Source: a virus. From it: DNA of 64,000 bases. A program made the position numbers and the translations under genes. Location: IMG/VR virus record IMGVR_UViG_3300042890_006148, positions 19,236 through 83,235 of that record; one strand, given 5' to 3'. This document shows, one piece after another, positions 1 to 9,007 of the stretch. The stretch's first letter is position 1. The number at the start of each line of letters is the position of its first letter. The notes under the pieces were generated by a model. It was not told where the DNA came from. It searched no databases and saw only the letters and a list, made by a program, of their open reading frames with translations.

Positions 1-38
1 ATGAACTGGTTTAATTGGTATAGGCATAATTTAATTCC

Positions 39-497
39 TTATCTGTATGGTATTCTGTTTTTCCAAGCATTCCCTTCATCAACATTTTTCTCATATGTTT
101 CTTCCCAGGAAAATTTATCGCACAAATCTTCTCCACTGTGAACTGCCATTGAGGGGCTTGATGCTGGATTACCTGGATCAATATATGCTGGCCCTGGAAC
201 ATTGTCAGGACCATGTAGTTGACCTTCGATACTTTGTCCATCAGCTTCTCCACCCAAGTCAAAATATTCTTTTGGAATTTTTCTTGGATTAATTTTTTGT
301 CGCCAGAAATCATTTTGCTTGGTTTCTTCTTCAATGTCTTCATAGGGAACTAAAGATACATTTGGCGATTGAGTTACTGATTGTTGGGGATAGTATTGAG
401 CAATTTTTTCAAACAAAAGATCAGCTTTAGAATAGTGGCCTGTTTTGTCTAATCTTGAACAAAGCTTGATTATTGTTTGGATTGAATTTGCTTTCAT
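39..497 (-). CDS. unassigned protein with the shared N-terminal helical tag
   Basis: Function not recognised. Residues 2-34 form a predicted amphipathic helical hairpin ending LDKTGHYSKADLLFEKIAQ. The same pattern (hydrophobic helix, LD..G....AD.L..F.K.AQ) opens proteins at 11758, 13369, 28145, 28804 and 55225. The rest (152 residues) is polar and rich in Pro, Asn and Asp, and looks disordered or structural. It lies downstream of the terminase genes on the same strand, behind the 532-1524 gene. The ATG at 497 places the tag at the very N-terminus. The tag suggests a virion or assembly role, which is inference. Confidence 0.6.
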   Translation of the reverse strand: MKANSIQTIIKLCSRLDKTGHYSKADLLFEKIAQYYPQQSVTQSPNVSLVPYEDIEEETKQNDFWRQKINPRKIPKEYFDLGGEADGQSIEGQLHGPDNVPGPAYIDPGNPASSPSMAVHSGEDLCDKFSWEETYEKNVDEGNAWKNRIPYR

Positions 498-531
498 AAT
501 TTGTTGTTGTTAACTCTCTCTTTATTTACCT

Positions 532-1524
532 TTACAAACTATGACCGCTAATTCCATAAAATGCGGAACCATCATAAACTTCCTCTACACCTTTGTCTTC
601 TTTTAAGGATTGATCGTTGTAATCAAGGTAAGTGGTGAATTTCTTGTTTGGATGCATTTGACCTTCTAAAGACATAAAAACATTAACATCTTTCATTTCT
701 TCTGGTTCTGGTGCAATATCTTTTGGAGCGTGTACATTTGCTTTACCATCTGGCTCAGGATAGGTTAAAACAGTATCCTTAAGCTCATATTCCTGAAATC
801 CATCGTGATCAGGAGTATTAACAGACATCAAGTCTTGCATATAAATATCAATATCTTCACCTTGAATTAAGATTGGTGTTTTGCCAATAGGAGCATATGA
901 AAATTGTTTTTCATCAAACTCATTCCTATCTTCTGGATATTCATCAGTAAGTCTGTTTCTTCTTCTAACTGCATAATCTTCAGCTACACGGTTCATAGCT
1001 TGATCCGAAATAGCAAAATGTAATCTTTCTGGTTTATCAGGATCTTTGTATTCTTCTCTTGGATATTTGAAGTCTTTATTATATTTATGACGATCTTCTA
1101 AAGATTGCTCCATAGTCATCATATGTTCAGCTTTAGGATGATAATGTTCTTTTATGTAAGCTGGACTATTTTTCATCAAACTGTTTGCAGCATTTTCAAG
1201 TGAGTTTTTATAATTATGAAGTTGAGCTCTAAATTTAGCTCTCATTCTTTCTTCAGGAGTTAATTCATATGGAATCATCTCTTCATAATGTTTGTGCTGA
1301 GGAGTAAGTCTCGACTCAATATTTACATCTCTATTATCAGGCTCAATATGGGTTCTTCTTAATAATTTATCAAAACTAGCATCTTCATCAACATAAATGT
1401 TAATCTCGTGACCACCCCTATTAGATCCACCACGACCTAAAGGGCTACCACCAGGCTGAAAAGCAGAGCCATTTCCCCCGCCGCCTACACCACCAAATTG
1501 AGCTGTTCTGATATTGTTAGACAT
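532..1524 (-). CDS. unassigned protein downstream of terminase
   Basis: This 330-residue protein is not recognised. Its first 40 residues are Gly-rich and low in complexity, starting MSNNIRTAQFGG. The remainder is strongly charged, rich in Asp, Glu, Tyr and His, with no membrane segment or signal peptide. The gene starts 34 bases after the terminase large-subunit stop on the same strand and is probably co-transcribed with it. Position favours a head, neck or packaging accessory role. It is shorter than usual portal proteins and shows no portal signature I can name, so a portal assignment is not supported. Confidence 0.6.
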   Translation of the reverse strand: MSNNIRTAQFGGVGGGGNGSAFQPGGSPLGRGGSNRGGHEINIYVDEDASFDKLLRRTHIEPDNRDVNIESRLTPQHKHYEEMIPYELTPEERMRAKFRAQLHNYKNSLENAANSLMKNSPAYIKEHYHPKAEHMMTMEQSLEDRHKYNKDFKYPREEYKDPDKPERLHFAISDQAMNRVAEDYAVRRRNRLTDEYPEDRNEFDEKQFSYAPIGKTPILIQGEDIDIYMQDLMSVNTPDHDGFQEYELKDTVLTYPEPDGKANVHAPKDIAPEPEEMKDVNVFMSLEGQMHPNKKFTTYLDYNDQSLKEDKGVEEVYDGSAFYGISGHSL

Positions 1525-1558
1525 AATGATTTGTTCTTATTATTTAAAAAAATAACCT

Positions 1559-3670
1559 TTATCGCCTATTTAGATTGACCATTTTTGATCTTGGTAATCT
1601 AATCATAATTTTTGAAGTAAGACATTCGTAAGCAACAGCAGCTACAGCATCACAAATATCGTCTTTGTAACCTGATAGAGCTTCAATGTAATATCTTTTA
1701 CCTTTCCACTTCTTTTGTAAAAACAAAAACTGAATTTTAGCTTCTTGAATCTCATTCAAAGATATCAATCTGTGATCTAAATCTCGATATTCACCACCAG
1801 ATAAATCATAAATATCAATTCGGTCATCTCGAACTAGTTGAGAAAGTTCGGTATAAATTTTCTCTTTATATTCTTTATTGAATTGACGTTCTACGATAGG
1901 AATTCTTCGTGATTGTAAAGTTATAAGAGAGGATTGAGAATTCCATTGATCAATGCTTACTTGTTTAAATTTAAACTTTCTATGCAATTCAATTACATAA
2001 TCTTCAACATCTTTTTCTTTAACGGGTTGATTTTTTGTTCTTGGATTCCAAAAATGAATGTGATCAATAACAACTCTTTTTAATGGCTGAAAATCAGGAC
2101 CAATTTGACCATACATATTTTCTGTATGAGCAATAACAAGGGCGTAATAATCTGAAGTTCTTGCAGGATCTAAATGACAAAAATATTCAAAATGTCCTTC
2201 TGCTTGTTCTTTTCTTTTCACCATAGACATTGAAGAGAACATTCTGTCAACATCTTCAACATTGAACATTGGGTCAGATGATGATGCACCAAACTCTGCA
2301 CCATATTGCATTTGAAATTCTTGAGGATCTTTTTTCTTTTGACCGTCTAACCATTCTTTATCAATGTTTGGATTAGTAAGCCAAGTTGGTAGTCTCATAA
2401 CAAGTGTAGTAGGATCTTCTTGTCTATTCTCGTGCAAATCATAAAGTAACCCAAGAGGACCTTTGGGGTTGGAAAGAAGCATCATCTTTCCGTCTTTACC
2501 AAATGTAGCAAGAGATGGCTTCAAATCATCATAAAGAGCATAGTCAACACCAGATTCAGGATTGTCTCCTGCCATTGCTGCAACTTCGTCCATAATAATT
2601 GTCCAACAAGTTAAACCAACGAGACCTGAAGCATTACTAGAACCACATCGTAATACTAAAGAACCCGCAAAAAGATTGATATTTTGCTCTTTTCTTCTTA
2701 CATTCTCTTCCCGGTCGTGTTCAGTGTAGAATCTCATTTCAAGCTCTGTATCTTTGCCAATATAAGGTGCAAAAAATGGAGAAGCTAAAACTGTTTGCTT
2801 GATTTTTGAGAAGATTGCTTTTTTAGCCTGTTCTTCATTACGAGCAACGTTGAGAATAACAACTTCATCAAATTCCATCAAACCATATCTTGCTTGAGGA
2901 TGTCCCATAGAAATCAATCTATATAATTCATAAAGAGCCATAGCAGACACTAGGAATGATTTTCCTGAACGTCTGCCAAGTACTAAAACTAATTCTTCAA
3001 ATTTATATCTTTTAGTGCATTTCTCTTGAACTTGCATTCTCAATTTTGGATCAAATTCTTCAGAATAAAGTAAATCAAACTCACTTTGAAAACCATCAAT
3101 AATTGGTCTTGCTTCTAATACTTCTACTTGTCTTTCTGCATCAGGGTTTGTAGCTTCGTCTTTGGCATATTTATATCTTTCTTCTCTAACATTATTATCA
3201 AGACGCTTACATTGCAAACAAGGAGAATTAACAACATTAAAAATTGTTTTAAATTGCTTACTTTCTGAACGAGATTTTAAAAATTCATTCTCATTCTTTT
3301 GAACATAATCCCAAACACACCCCTTGCAATCTTCTTGATTATCAGATTCATTGATTACAAGATTAGTATTGCCTTCTTGTCCCATATAAAAACACTTTAA
3401 TATAAGTTTTTGCCAAGGATAAGGTCTTAGATTACAAAAATAGGGATGTTCGATAAATGTAATAATATCTACAATTTGATCAGGATTAAATCTGTCTTTA
3501 GGTGGCTTTAATGGAGGAGCGACTTCTGATCTTGTGGCAGGAGCAATTTCGTCAACAAAATCATCTGCATATTCAGTACCCTTAAATAATTCTGTTACTG
3601 TATTGGCTTGTTGAAGTAATTGGTTTCTTAATTCTGTTGGAGATTTAGGAACTTGTGTTTGTTTTCTCAT
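1559..3670 (-). CDS. terL: terminase large subunit (packaging ATPase and nuclease)
   Basis: This is the motor protein that drives DNA into the prohead and cuts the concatemer. The ATPase domain has a Walker A LGRRSGKS at residues 231-238, a Walker B ending IIMDE at 358-362 and a coupling motif LLSNPKG near 398-404. The C-terminal RNase H-like nuclease domain has acidic residues at D501 (HLDPARTSDYY), D574 (SIDQWNSQ) and D674 (DDICDAVAA). It is 703 residues, longer than many TerL proteins. The extra length lies before Walker A and includes two CxxC pairs (C115/C118 and C151/C154) that could bind zinc. Its ATG overlaps the preceding stop by one base. Confidence 0.95.
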   Translation of the reverse strand: MRKQTQVPKSPTELRNQLLQQANTVTELFKGTEYADDFVDEIAPATRSEVAPPLKPPKDRFNPDQIVDIITFIEHPYFCNLRPYPWQKLILKCFYMGQEGNTNLVINESDNQEDCKGCVWDYVQKNENEFLKSRSESKQFKTIFNVVNSPCLQCKRLDNNVREERYKYAKDEATNPDAERQVEVLEARPIIDGFQSEFDLLYSEEFDPKLRMQVQEKCTKRYKFEELVLVLGRRSGKSFLVSAMALYELYRLISMGHPQARYGLMEFDEVVILNVARNEEQAKKAIFSKIKQTVLASPFFAPYIGKDTELEMRFYTEHDREENVRRKEQNINLFAGSLVLRCGSSNASGLVGLTCWTIIMDEVAAMAGDNPESGVDYALYDDLKPSLATFGKDGKMMLLSNPKGPLGLLYDLHENRQEDPTTLVMRLPTWLTNPNIDKEWLDGQKKKDPQEFQMQYGAEFGASSSDPMFNVEDVDRMFSSMSMVKRKEQAEGHFEYFCHLDPARTSDYYALVIAHTENMYGQIGPDFQPLKRVVIDHIHFWNPRTKNQPVKEKDVEDYVIELHRKFKFKQVSIDQWNSQSSLITLQSRRIPIVERQFNKEYKEKIYTELSQLVRDDRIDIYDLSGGEYRDLDHRLISLNEIQEAKIQFLFLQKKWKGKRYYIEALSGYKDDICDAVAAVAYECLTSKIMIRLPRSKMVNLNRR

Positions 3671-4350
3671 TAATTATCTTGTTGGATCTTTTCTCTTAAA
3701 GCAACAATTTCTTCTCTAATAATTCTTTTATCATTTTCAGAATCCATCTTTTCGTGCAATTTAGCAAGAATTTCGAAAATGTTGATATTATAAATACCTT
3801 GATTATCTCTTACTTCTTTAAGATGTAAGATTTTAGAAATTAACTTTTCTACCATTGCTGCTCTTTTAAGCTTCATATCATTGTTTTTAGAGCAGTCAAT
3901 TCCTCTTACATCATCAAGTTCTACAAGTAATGCAGTCAAGGCAAGATGATGTTCACGAAAAATCCAAGGAGCAATAAGTTCTTCCCTTTGCTCATAATTT
4001 TTAAGACCTGAAGTTGAGATTTTTTTGAAATCACAGTGTTGTTCCATGTGAGTATTAATCTGCATCCAGTTCATCTGTGCATCAAAATACTGTAGGAAGA
4101 ATCTAATTACTGATTGATTTTTACGTCCAGAATCAAGATATACGTGTTCTACCAAATCTCTGAAAGGTGAAGTACAAATTGCGCATCTTGGTTCCATAAA
4201 TTGAGGATAAGATATATCACTCATATTATCAGGGGGAAGAGGCGCTAATGGTTTGTCCCCTTCTTTCAAATCCCTGAACATTTTAGATGCTTTCTTTGGT
4301 CCTTCATCAGGAACAATGAGTGCATCTACAGTTTCTTTTTTTGATTCCAT
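3670..4350 (-). CDS. putative terminase small subunit, zinc-binding
   Basis: The gene lies immediately upstream of the terminase large subunit and overlaps it by one base, the usual place for the small subunit. Residues about 50-110 hold CAICTSPFRDLVEH and, further on, a HxxxHC cluster. This CxxC...H/C arrangement resembles zinc-stabilised helix-turn-helix DNA-binding modules. The C-terminus is charged and helical, suited to oligomerisation. A TTG start 21 bases upstream is open but would fall inside the upstream terminator hairpin, so the ATG at 4350 is preferred (226 residues). The small-subunit assignment rests mainly on position and on the zinc motif. Confidence 0.55.
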   Translation of the reverse strand: MESKKETVDALIVPDEGPKKASKMFRDLKEGDKPLAPLPPDNMSDISYPQFMEPRCAICTSPFRDLVEHVYLDSGRKNQSVIRFFLQYFDAQMNWMQINTHMEQHCDFKKISTSGLKNYEQREELIAPWIFREHHLALTALLVELDDVRGIDCSKNNDMKLKRAAMVEKLISKILHLKEVRDNQGIYNINIFEILAKLHEKMDSENDKRIIREEIVALREKIQQDN

Positions 4351-4360
4351 TTCTTTAGTT

Positions 4361-4396
4361 ATACAAAACAAACAAGCCGCTTAAAAGCGGCTTGTT
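4361..4396 (-). terminator. intrinsic terminator
   Basis: A 12-base perfect inverted repeat (4371-4382 with 4385-4396) is followed on the minus strand by a T-rich run (TTTGTTTTGTAT). It ends the 4416-5129 transcript before the terminase operon. Confidence 0.85.
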
Positions 4397-4415
4397 CAAT
4401 AGTTTAGAGTGTGAG

Positions 4416-5129
4416 TTAGTCTTTGAGAGCTCTTTTCAATCTCTGATATGGCGAAACTGTATCAGCGGCCTTCACCATAAATTCATCAGCAAGCCCAAAA
4501 TCAACATAATTTCCAGCAATAAATTTGTCGCTTGATGAAGTTGCATTTGATAAATCAACTTCAGCAGTTCCCTTCTTCATAGATACAACAAATTTGGTTT
4601 TTGAAGCAGTCTTGATTTGTGCTTCTTGGGATTGTGCTAAAAGAACATTGTTGAGAAGTGTTTCTTCGATGTAAGGTCTTAATGATGCGTGTAAATGATT
4701 CTTCCCAGAAGTACTATCTTTAGCAGCTTGAGTAATTCTTAACCAGAATCCTAATCCCTTTTCATCAGTTTTTACAATTGAATGAGGACCACCACAAAGT
4801 CTCTTGACGAATTCCTTTGCAGACAATTTAGTTAATGATCTTTCAATAACAGGAGCACAGTCAGAATATCTAGTTGGAACTACAGCAACTTCAACAGCAG
4901 TGTTTTGTTCTACTTTTTCAGCAGAATCAAATAACTTTGAAGCGATTCTATTAGCAACGTCTAAATCAAAATTATCAGCTGCGAGCAATTCTACAACTTC
5001 GGACTTATCGAAACCTTGATTTTTGTATTTTTGAGCTTGACTATTTGCAACAATAAGAACACCATCATTATGTGAACGTAATTCATTGCGCCAGTTGTAA
5101 ATCATGTCATTTGAGTTGTTTTCAGACAC
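4416..5129 (-). CDS. unassigned protein
   Basis: I do not recognise this protein of about 237 residues. It is soluble, mixed alpha/beta in character, with no signal peptide, membrane segment or metal motif. The longest open frame begins at a TTG at 5165. However, AGGGAG precedes a GTG at 5129 by about nine bases, so I chose that start (MSENNSNDMIYNW). It forms a single-gene unit, with terminators on both sides (4361-4396 and 5183-5226). This suggests regulation separate from the terminase genes downstream and the sigma factor upstream. Confidence 0.6.
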   Translation of the reverse strand: MSENNSNDMIYNWRNELRSHNDGVLIVANSQAQKYKNQGFDKSEVVELLAADNFDLDVANRIASKLFDSAEKVEQNTAVEVAVVPTRYSDCAPVIERSLTKLSAKEFVKRLCGGPHSIVKTDEKGLGFWLRITQAAKDSTSGKNHLHASLRPYIEETLLNNVLLAQSQEAQIKTASKTKFVVSMKKGTAEVDLSNATSSSDKFIAGNYVDFGLADEFMVKAADTVSPYQRLKRALKD

Positions 5130-5182
5130 TTCTCTTATCTCCCTTTGATTTTTTATCCCCACCAATAAAGGAACTTATTTAA

Positions 5183-5226
5183 ATAATAAAACCTCTAGAC
5201 GCAATTATAATGTCTTAGAGGTTTTT
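5183..5226 (-). terminator. intrinsic terminator after sigma-factor gene
   Basis: The arms AAAACCTCTAGAC (5188-5200) and its near-complement (5212-5224, one bulged base) form a hairpin. On the minus strand a T-rich stretch follows. Confidence 0.75.
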
Positions 5227-5271
5227 GTGGAACATATCTATATAATACGAGAAATCAAAAAATATATTCCA

Positions 5272-5838
5272 TTAATCAAAAAGGAAATCTTTTCCCAATA
5301 TATTTTTCATTTGTTCAAGCGCTTTAGATAGTCTTTTAGAAAAGGCACCTTGAGTAATTCCTAACTTTTCAGAAGCTTCTTTTTGATCTAATTGCTCAAA
5401 GAAATAAACTTGTATCACTTCTTTGCTTTTCTCATTTAATTTTTCATAAGCTTGATGAATGCAAATTACATTGTCAATTTTATTAAATGGATCATCATAT
5501 TGCTCTTGAAATTCTACTTCTTCTACTGACTCTTCTTTTGGAAAATATTTGTCAGAAATATAACGAAATAAATTTATATCAATTCTAGTAGATAAGAAGT
5601 ATGAGAAATAAGATAATTTAGGATCATATTGGTCTATCAACTTAATAAAAACAAATAATGTATCGCCTAAAATATCTTCTCTGTAAGGAGAAAGTCTAGG
5701 TTCTTTATAGATAATTCTTTTTACGGATGAAATAAATAAGGGTTTATAAAATTCATACAATTCATATAAAGCCGAATCATTACCAGCTTTGTACTTATAT
5801 AGTAATTTATTAATTTCGTCGTAGTTATGATCAGCCAT
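5272..5838 (-). CDS. RNA polymerase sigma factor, sigma-70 family, ECF-like
   Basis: This protein should bind host core RNA polymerase and direct it to phage promoters. Its length (188 residues) fits a two-domain ECF-type factor. The region 2 part (about residues 20-85) carries ALYELYEFYKP and an EDILGDTLFVFIKLIDQYDP segment. Region 4 (about 130-182) carries LNEKSKEVIQVYFFEQLDQ followed by the helix-turn-helix KEASEKLGITQGAFSKRL. An acidic linker joins the two. No anti-sigma partner is seen. It ends a minus-strand operon with clamp-loader, clamp and purA genes upstream and a terminator downstream. A second sigma factor is at 13998, so this phage may switch promoters in stages. Confidence 0.85.
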   Translation of the reverse strand: MADHNYDEINKLLYKYKAGNDSALYELYEFYKPLFISSVKRIIYKEPRLSPYREDILGDTLFVFIKLIDQYDPKLSYFSYFLSTRIDINLFRYISDKYFPKEESVEEVEFQEQYDDPFNKIDNVICIHQAYEKLNEKSKEVIQVYFFEQLDQKEASEKLGITQGAFSKRLSKALEQMKNILGKDFLFD

Positions 5839-5845
5839 AAAAAAA

Positions 5846-6847
5846 TTATACAGATGCCAGTTTTGAAATCAATATTGGAACTGAATGATTGACAGAGCCA
5901 TTAGTACGTAAATCCACAATGCTATCTACCACTAATGTAATCATTTTAGAAAACTGAGCTGGACTATATAAATTTTCTTTGCTTGATTGTATGCGAATCC
6001 TAATTGGATTTTGAGCTTTAACAGTGAATGTAGGCTCTTTGTATTCATCATCTAAATACTTGCCTAAAATATCCCGTAATTCAACAATTTCTTGAACTTC
6101 TGTAAGTGGATGAAATTTCTTATCAGTTTCTGATATTACAAGCATAAAGTTCAATTGGCTTAAAAGAACCAATAAAAACCCTTGCTCACCCATAGAATCA
6201 ATTAGTAGATCTATCTTTAACAAGCAATAGTCTAGATCTTTATTCATCAGTTTATCGATAAATTCGAATATGTCGCATTCTTCATTGAAAGAAGCATTTG
6301 AAAGATCACGCAAAAATATTTTATCTGTGTAAGAAATGATCTTTTCTAGTTCTTTAAATAAAATATCAATATCGTAGCACAAGATTTCTTTCTTACTGCC
6401 AGACTGTTTTGATTTGATACGTAAAATAGGACAAATTTGAACTAAATGGTTTAAAGTCTCACCATTTATATTCGCATTGTTTTTCATAACAAAATTATTG
6501 ATATGGCGTTTTAATGAATTAGAATCTCCAGCAAGCGGATAACTACAATCAAAAATCAAGCTATTCTTCTTGGCTTTTGCAATGAGAGATAATCTACCAT
6601 CAAAGCTATCATCCTCATATAAAATGATGTGTTTGATTCCTAGTTTTTCACTCTTATCTTGAATGAGTTTAATATCTTCATTGGAAATATTTGTGTGGAT
6701 ATAAATATTATTCATATCAAAGAATTTAGAATAACCATTGACAATCTTTTCAACATTGTTATCGATACAAAGAATAAGACCAGGGAATTCTTCCTTGATC
6801 TTATTCAATGCTAAAGTGGTTGATCCATAGTAAATTCTTGGGAACAT
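5846..6847 (-). CDS. putative clamp-loader delta subunit (HolA-like)
   Basis: The 333 residues match the length of bacterial HolA (about 340). The layout also fits: an N-terminal alpha/beta part opening IYYGSTTLALNKIKEEF, a middle helical part with FKELEKIISYTDKIFLRDL, then FEFIDKLMNKDLDYCLLKID and LVLLSQLNFMLVI. This is the HolA pattern of a helix on which delta holds the clamp, a 'FEL.DA....' helix and an 'LL..L.RQFR.L' helix. Like real delta subunits it lacks a Walker A motif. It sits directly downstream of dnaN, and DnaX is encoded at 14728. Sequence identity to HolA is low by eye, so context carries much of the weight. Confidence 0.6.
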   Translation of the reverse strand: MFPRIYYGSTTLALNKIKEEFPGLILCIDNNVEKIVNGYSKFFDMNNIYIHTNISNEDIKLIQDKSEKLGIKHIILYEDDSFDGRLSLIAKAKKNSLIFDCSYPLAGDSNSLKRHINNFVMKNNANINGETLNHLVQICPILRIKSKQSGSKKEILCYDIDILFKELEKIISYTDKIFLRDLSNASFNEECDIFEFIDKLMNKDLDYCLLKIDLLIDSMGEQGFLLVLLSQLNFMLVISETDKKFHPLTEVQEIVELRDILGKYLDDEYKEPTFTVKAQNPIRIRIQSSKENLYSPAQFSKMITLVVDSIVDLRTNGSVNHSVPILISKLASV

Positions 6848-6848
6848 T

Positions 6849-7946
6849 TTAATCCATTGGAAACAATATGTGCTTGAAGTTTTCTGCTTCTAACATTAAT
6901 AAAATAAAGTCATTATGCTTGATAAAATTTAGTTTAATTTTCTTATTGTCAAGTAAATCTAAAGCTCTGATTAGATGAGAAGACACATACGAGACTGAAA
7001 ATAATTCATTATTCTCTATTTCAATTGTATCTACCACTGCATTTTTTTCATTGCTGTTTCCAGATATGACAAGCTTATCAGCATCTAAATTCAAGCTTAT
7101 CATATGAGAATTTGCGATGCTTGAAACAAACTTCACACTCTTAACTAATGCATCTTTTTCAAGTGCAAGAGACAAGAAGAAGCTATCACTAAAGAATTGA
7201 TTGAAATTTGAAAATATCTTTTCAAAAGTATTCTTCTCAAGATTACAAAACAATTCTCCGCCATCCCAAGAAAGGTAAAGCTTGCTATTGTGTAATGAAA
7301 AGACAACAGCTGATACTTTTTCTACATAATACAAAACGATATCAGAGATAGTTTTTGAAATTAAGTAAGATGGCTGTAATTCATACTTCTTGCCAAACAC
7401 ACTAATTCTATGTTTGTCTGAAGATTGAGTATTGATTTTCCCATCTTCAATAAACCAAAGAATAGAAGTATAAGGGTGCTCATCAAAATCAGGGGCACAA
7501 GAAAATGAAGTCATCTTGATACTGTGAACAAAATCGTCAACAGTAATATCCAAAGGCTCTAAATTACTAGAAAAATCTACTGTAAAGTTATCAACAGGTG
7601 CAGAAGCCAAAGACACTCTTGTTTTCTTATTACCAAAGATAAGCATATTTTCTTCAGCATTATAGATAAATTGAATTTCTTCTGTTGGAAAATTATTTAC
7701 AGCATTATAGAAAGAGGATATATCTAAGCCAAAAGTGCCATCTTCAGTAGGTTCAACATTTTTTAGTAGAAATTTAGAACAACAAAAATTGTTTTCTGAC
7801 TGCACATATAATTTTCCATCAGAAGAATGAAATATAAGACTACTAGATGATGCTTTGTTTTCTCGCATCGATAGCTTAGATTTCTCAATTTTATTAAGTA
7901 AGGCAAAGCATACAAGATGCTCTGCCTTATTCAACTTAAATTTCAA
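6849..7946 (-). CDS. dnaN: DNA polymerase III beta subunit, sliding clamp
   Basis: This is the ring that tethers the replicative polymerase to DNA. Its 365 residues are almost exactly the length of bacterial DnaN (366 in E. coli). The second domain has INTQSSDKHRISVF, equivalent to the conserved 'VATDGHRLAV' segment. The protein ends HILFPMD, matching the family's terminal 'YLVMPM'. The start is a TTG at 7946 that overlaps the purA stop as TTGA. It is supported by family alignment (MKFKLNKAEHL) and an upstream AAGGG. Most phages encode no bacterial-type clamp. With dnaE, dnaX and the delta-like gene it makes a nearly complete Pol III replicase. Confidence 0.9.
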   Translation of the reverse strand: MKFKLNKAEHLVCFALLNKIEKSKLSMRENKASSSSLIFHSSDGKLYVQSENNFCCSKFLLKNVEPTEDGTFGLDISSFYNAVNNFPTEEIQFIYNAEENMLIFGNKKTRVSLASAPVDNFTVDFSSNLEPLDITVDDFVHSIKMTSFSCAPDFDEHPYTSILWFIEDGKINTQSSDKHRISVFGKKYELQPSYLISKTISDIVLYYVEKVSAVVFSLHNSKLYLSWDGGELFCNLEKNTFEKIFSNFNQFFSDSFFLSLALEKDALVKSVKFVSSIANSHMISLNLDADKLVISGNSNEKNAVVDTIEIENNELFSVSYVSSHLIRALDLLDNKKIKLNFIKHNDFILLMLEAENFKHILFPMD

Positions 7947-8938
7947 TGTAGTTGCCCTTGGAATTGGATAAATATACCAGGAAGTACCATTCCAACTTCT
8001 TTCGAAATATTAGAAACAAATGTATCTTCATTTGCACAAGAAATCAACATATTGTTTTCGTAATAATTCCAAGCACTGTCAACTTGTCGAAGAACATCCA
8101 TTTTATTAATGATGAGTTTAGTAACACCATTCATTTGACAAGCAGTTATAACTTCTTGGATGTTGAGCCAGTCAATTTGTCTTGGTCGTCCTGTCGTGGC
8201 TCCATACTCTTGACCAATTTCTCTGAGCTGCTCAAATCGCTCGTCATCTTTTTGGTATCCTTTAGCTCCAACATAGGTAGAATAACACTTGATAACCCCG
8301 ATAACATTCCGTACTTGCTTATAATTGAAACCATTATTTAATACTGCTCCTACACCTGTATTTGATGATGTGACATAAGGGTAATCGCCAAAGTCAACAT
8401 CAAGCCAATAACCTTGAGCTCCTTCGGCTAAAAAGCTCTTAGGGGAAGAATGAATAAGACTATGCATATCAACAAGATATGGAGCTAATTCTGGAACATC
8501 TTTGGCACGAAGACCTATACGGGCAAACTTGTCTCGATAACAAGGTCCATTTCCAGTGCGAGTTGTTCCAATTTTTGTATCTTTGGAATCTTCGTCAATG
8601 TGATCTTGGGTTATTATATGTGCGTTTTCTGCTATTTTAAGGATTGATGTGTCAAACCCAAATCCTTCAAGATATTTAAGTTCGTCAAATAATTTTTGCG
8701 TATTGATAACACAACCATTACCGATGATACTAGGAATACCATGCAGAATGCCGCAAGGAACAAGGTGTGTAACAATTTTCTCTCCATTGAGGTAAATTGT
8801 ATGACCAGCATTGCCTCCACCATTAAAGCGGACGACATAATCATAATTACCAGTACTTACCAGTTGATTAGCAATTTTACCTTTGCCCTCATCACCATAC
8901 TGCATACCAATAACTACATCAACAGTTGAAGTTTCCAT
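7943..8938 (-). CDS. purA: adenylosuccinate synthetase family protein, short archaeal-type (PurA/PurZ-related)
   Basis: This family condenses IMP, or in phage relatives (d)GMP, with aspartate using a purine triphosphate. Residues 11-21 read GMQYGDEGKGK, keeping the catalytic Asp (D16). The catalytic His is H46 in GGNAGHT. GTTRTGNGPCYRDK, TTGRPRQIDW and a C-terminal NKMDV nucleotide-base motif are also present. At 331 residues it is about 100 shorter than bacterial PurA. Its size matches archaeal PurA and the phage PurZ group that makes 2-aminoadenine precursors. Retention of the Asp argues against classical PurZ, where it is replaced. It is first in an operon with dnaN and holds a promoter just upstream. 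Confidence 0.85.
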   Translation of the reverse strand: METSTVDVVIGMQYGDEGKGKIANQLVSTGNYDYVVRFNGGGNAGHTIYLNGEKIVTHLVPCGILHGIPSIIGNGCVINTQKLFDELKYLEGFGFDTSILKIAENAHIITQDHIDEDSKDTKIGTTRTGNGPCYRDKFARIGLRAKDVPELAPYLVDMHSLIHSSPKSFLAEGAQGYWLDVDFGDYPYVTSSNTGVGAVLNNGFNYKQVRNVIGVIKCYSTYVGAKGYQKDDERFEQLREIGQEYGATTGRPRQIDWLNIQEVITACQMNGVTKLIINKMDVLRQVDSAWNYYENNMLISCANEDTFVSNISKEVGMVLPGIFIQFQGQLH

Positions 8939-8944
8939 AAAAGA

Positions 8945-8973
8945 ATATTACCAAGCCTATCTTTTAAAATCAA
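8945..8973 (-). promoter_or_regulatory. sigma-70-like promoter for the purA-dnaN operon
   Basis: On the minus strand there is TTGATT (8968-8973), a 17-base spacer and TAATAT (8945-8950). The -10 element ends only six bases before the purA ATG and no Shine-Dalgarno is present, so the transcript would be nearly leaderless. Confidence 0.5.
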
Positions 8974-9007
8974 GGGTTTCTGGGGATAAATGTAAAATAA
9001 ACTAAAT

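Noticed and set aside
532-1524. Portal protein assignment for the gene after the terminase.
   Set aside because: Position would fit, but 330 residues is short and the Gly-rich, highly charged sequence shows no portal features.
7943-8938. Calling the PurA-like gene a confirmed PurZ and the phage a Z-genome phage.
   Set aside because: The catalytic Asp that PurZ replaces is present, and no MazZ- or DatZ-like partner is seen in the window.
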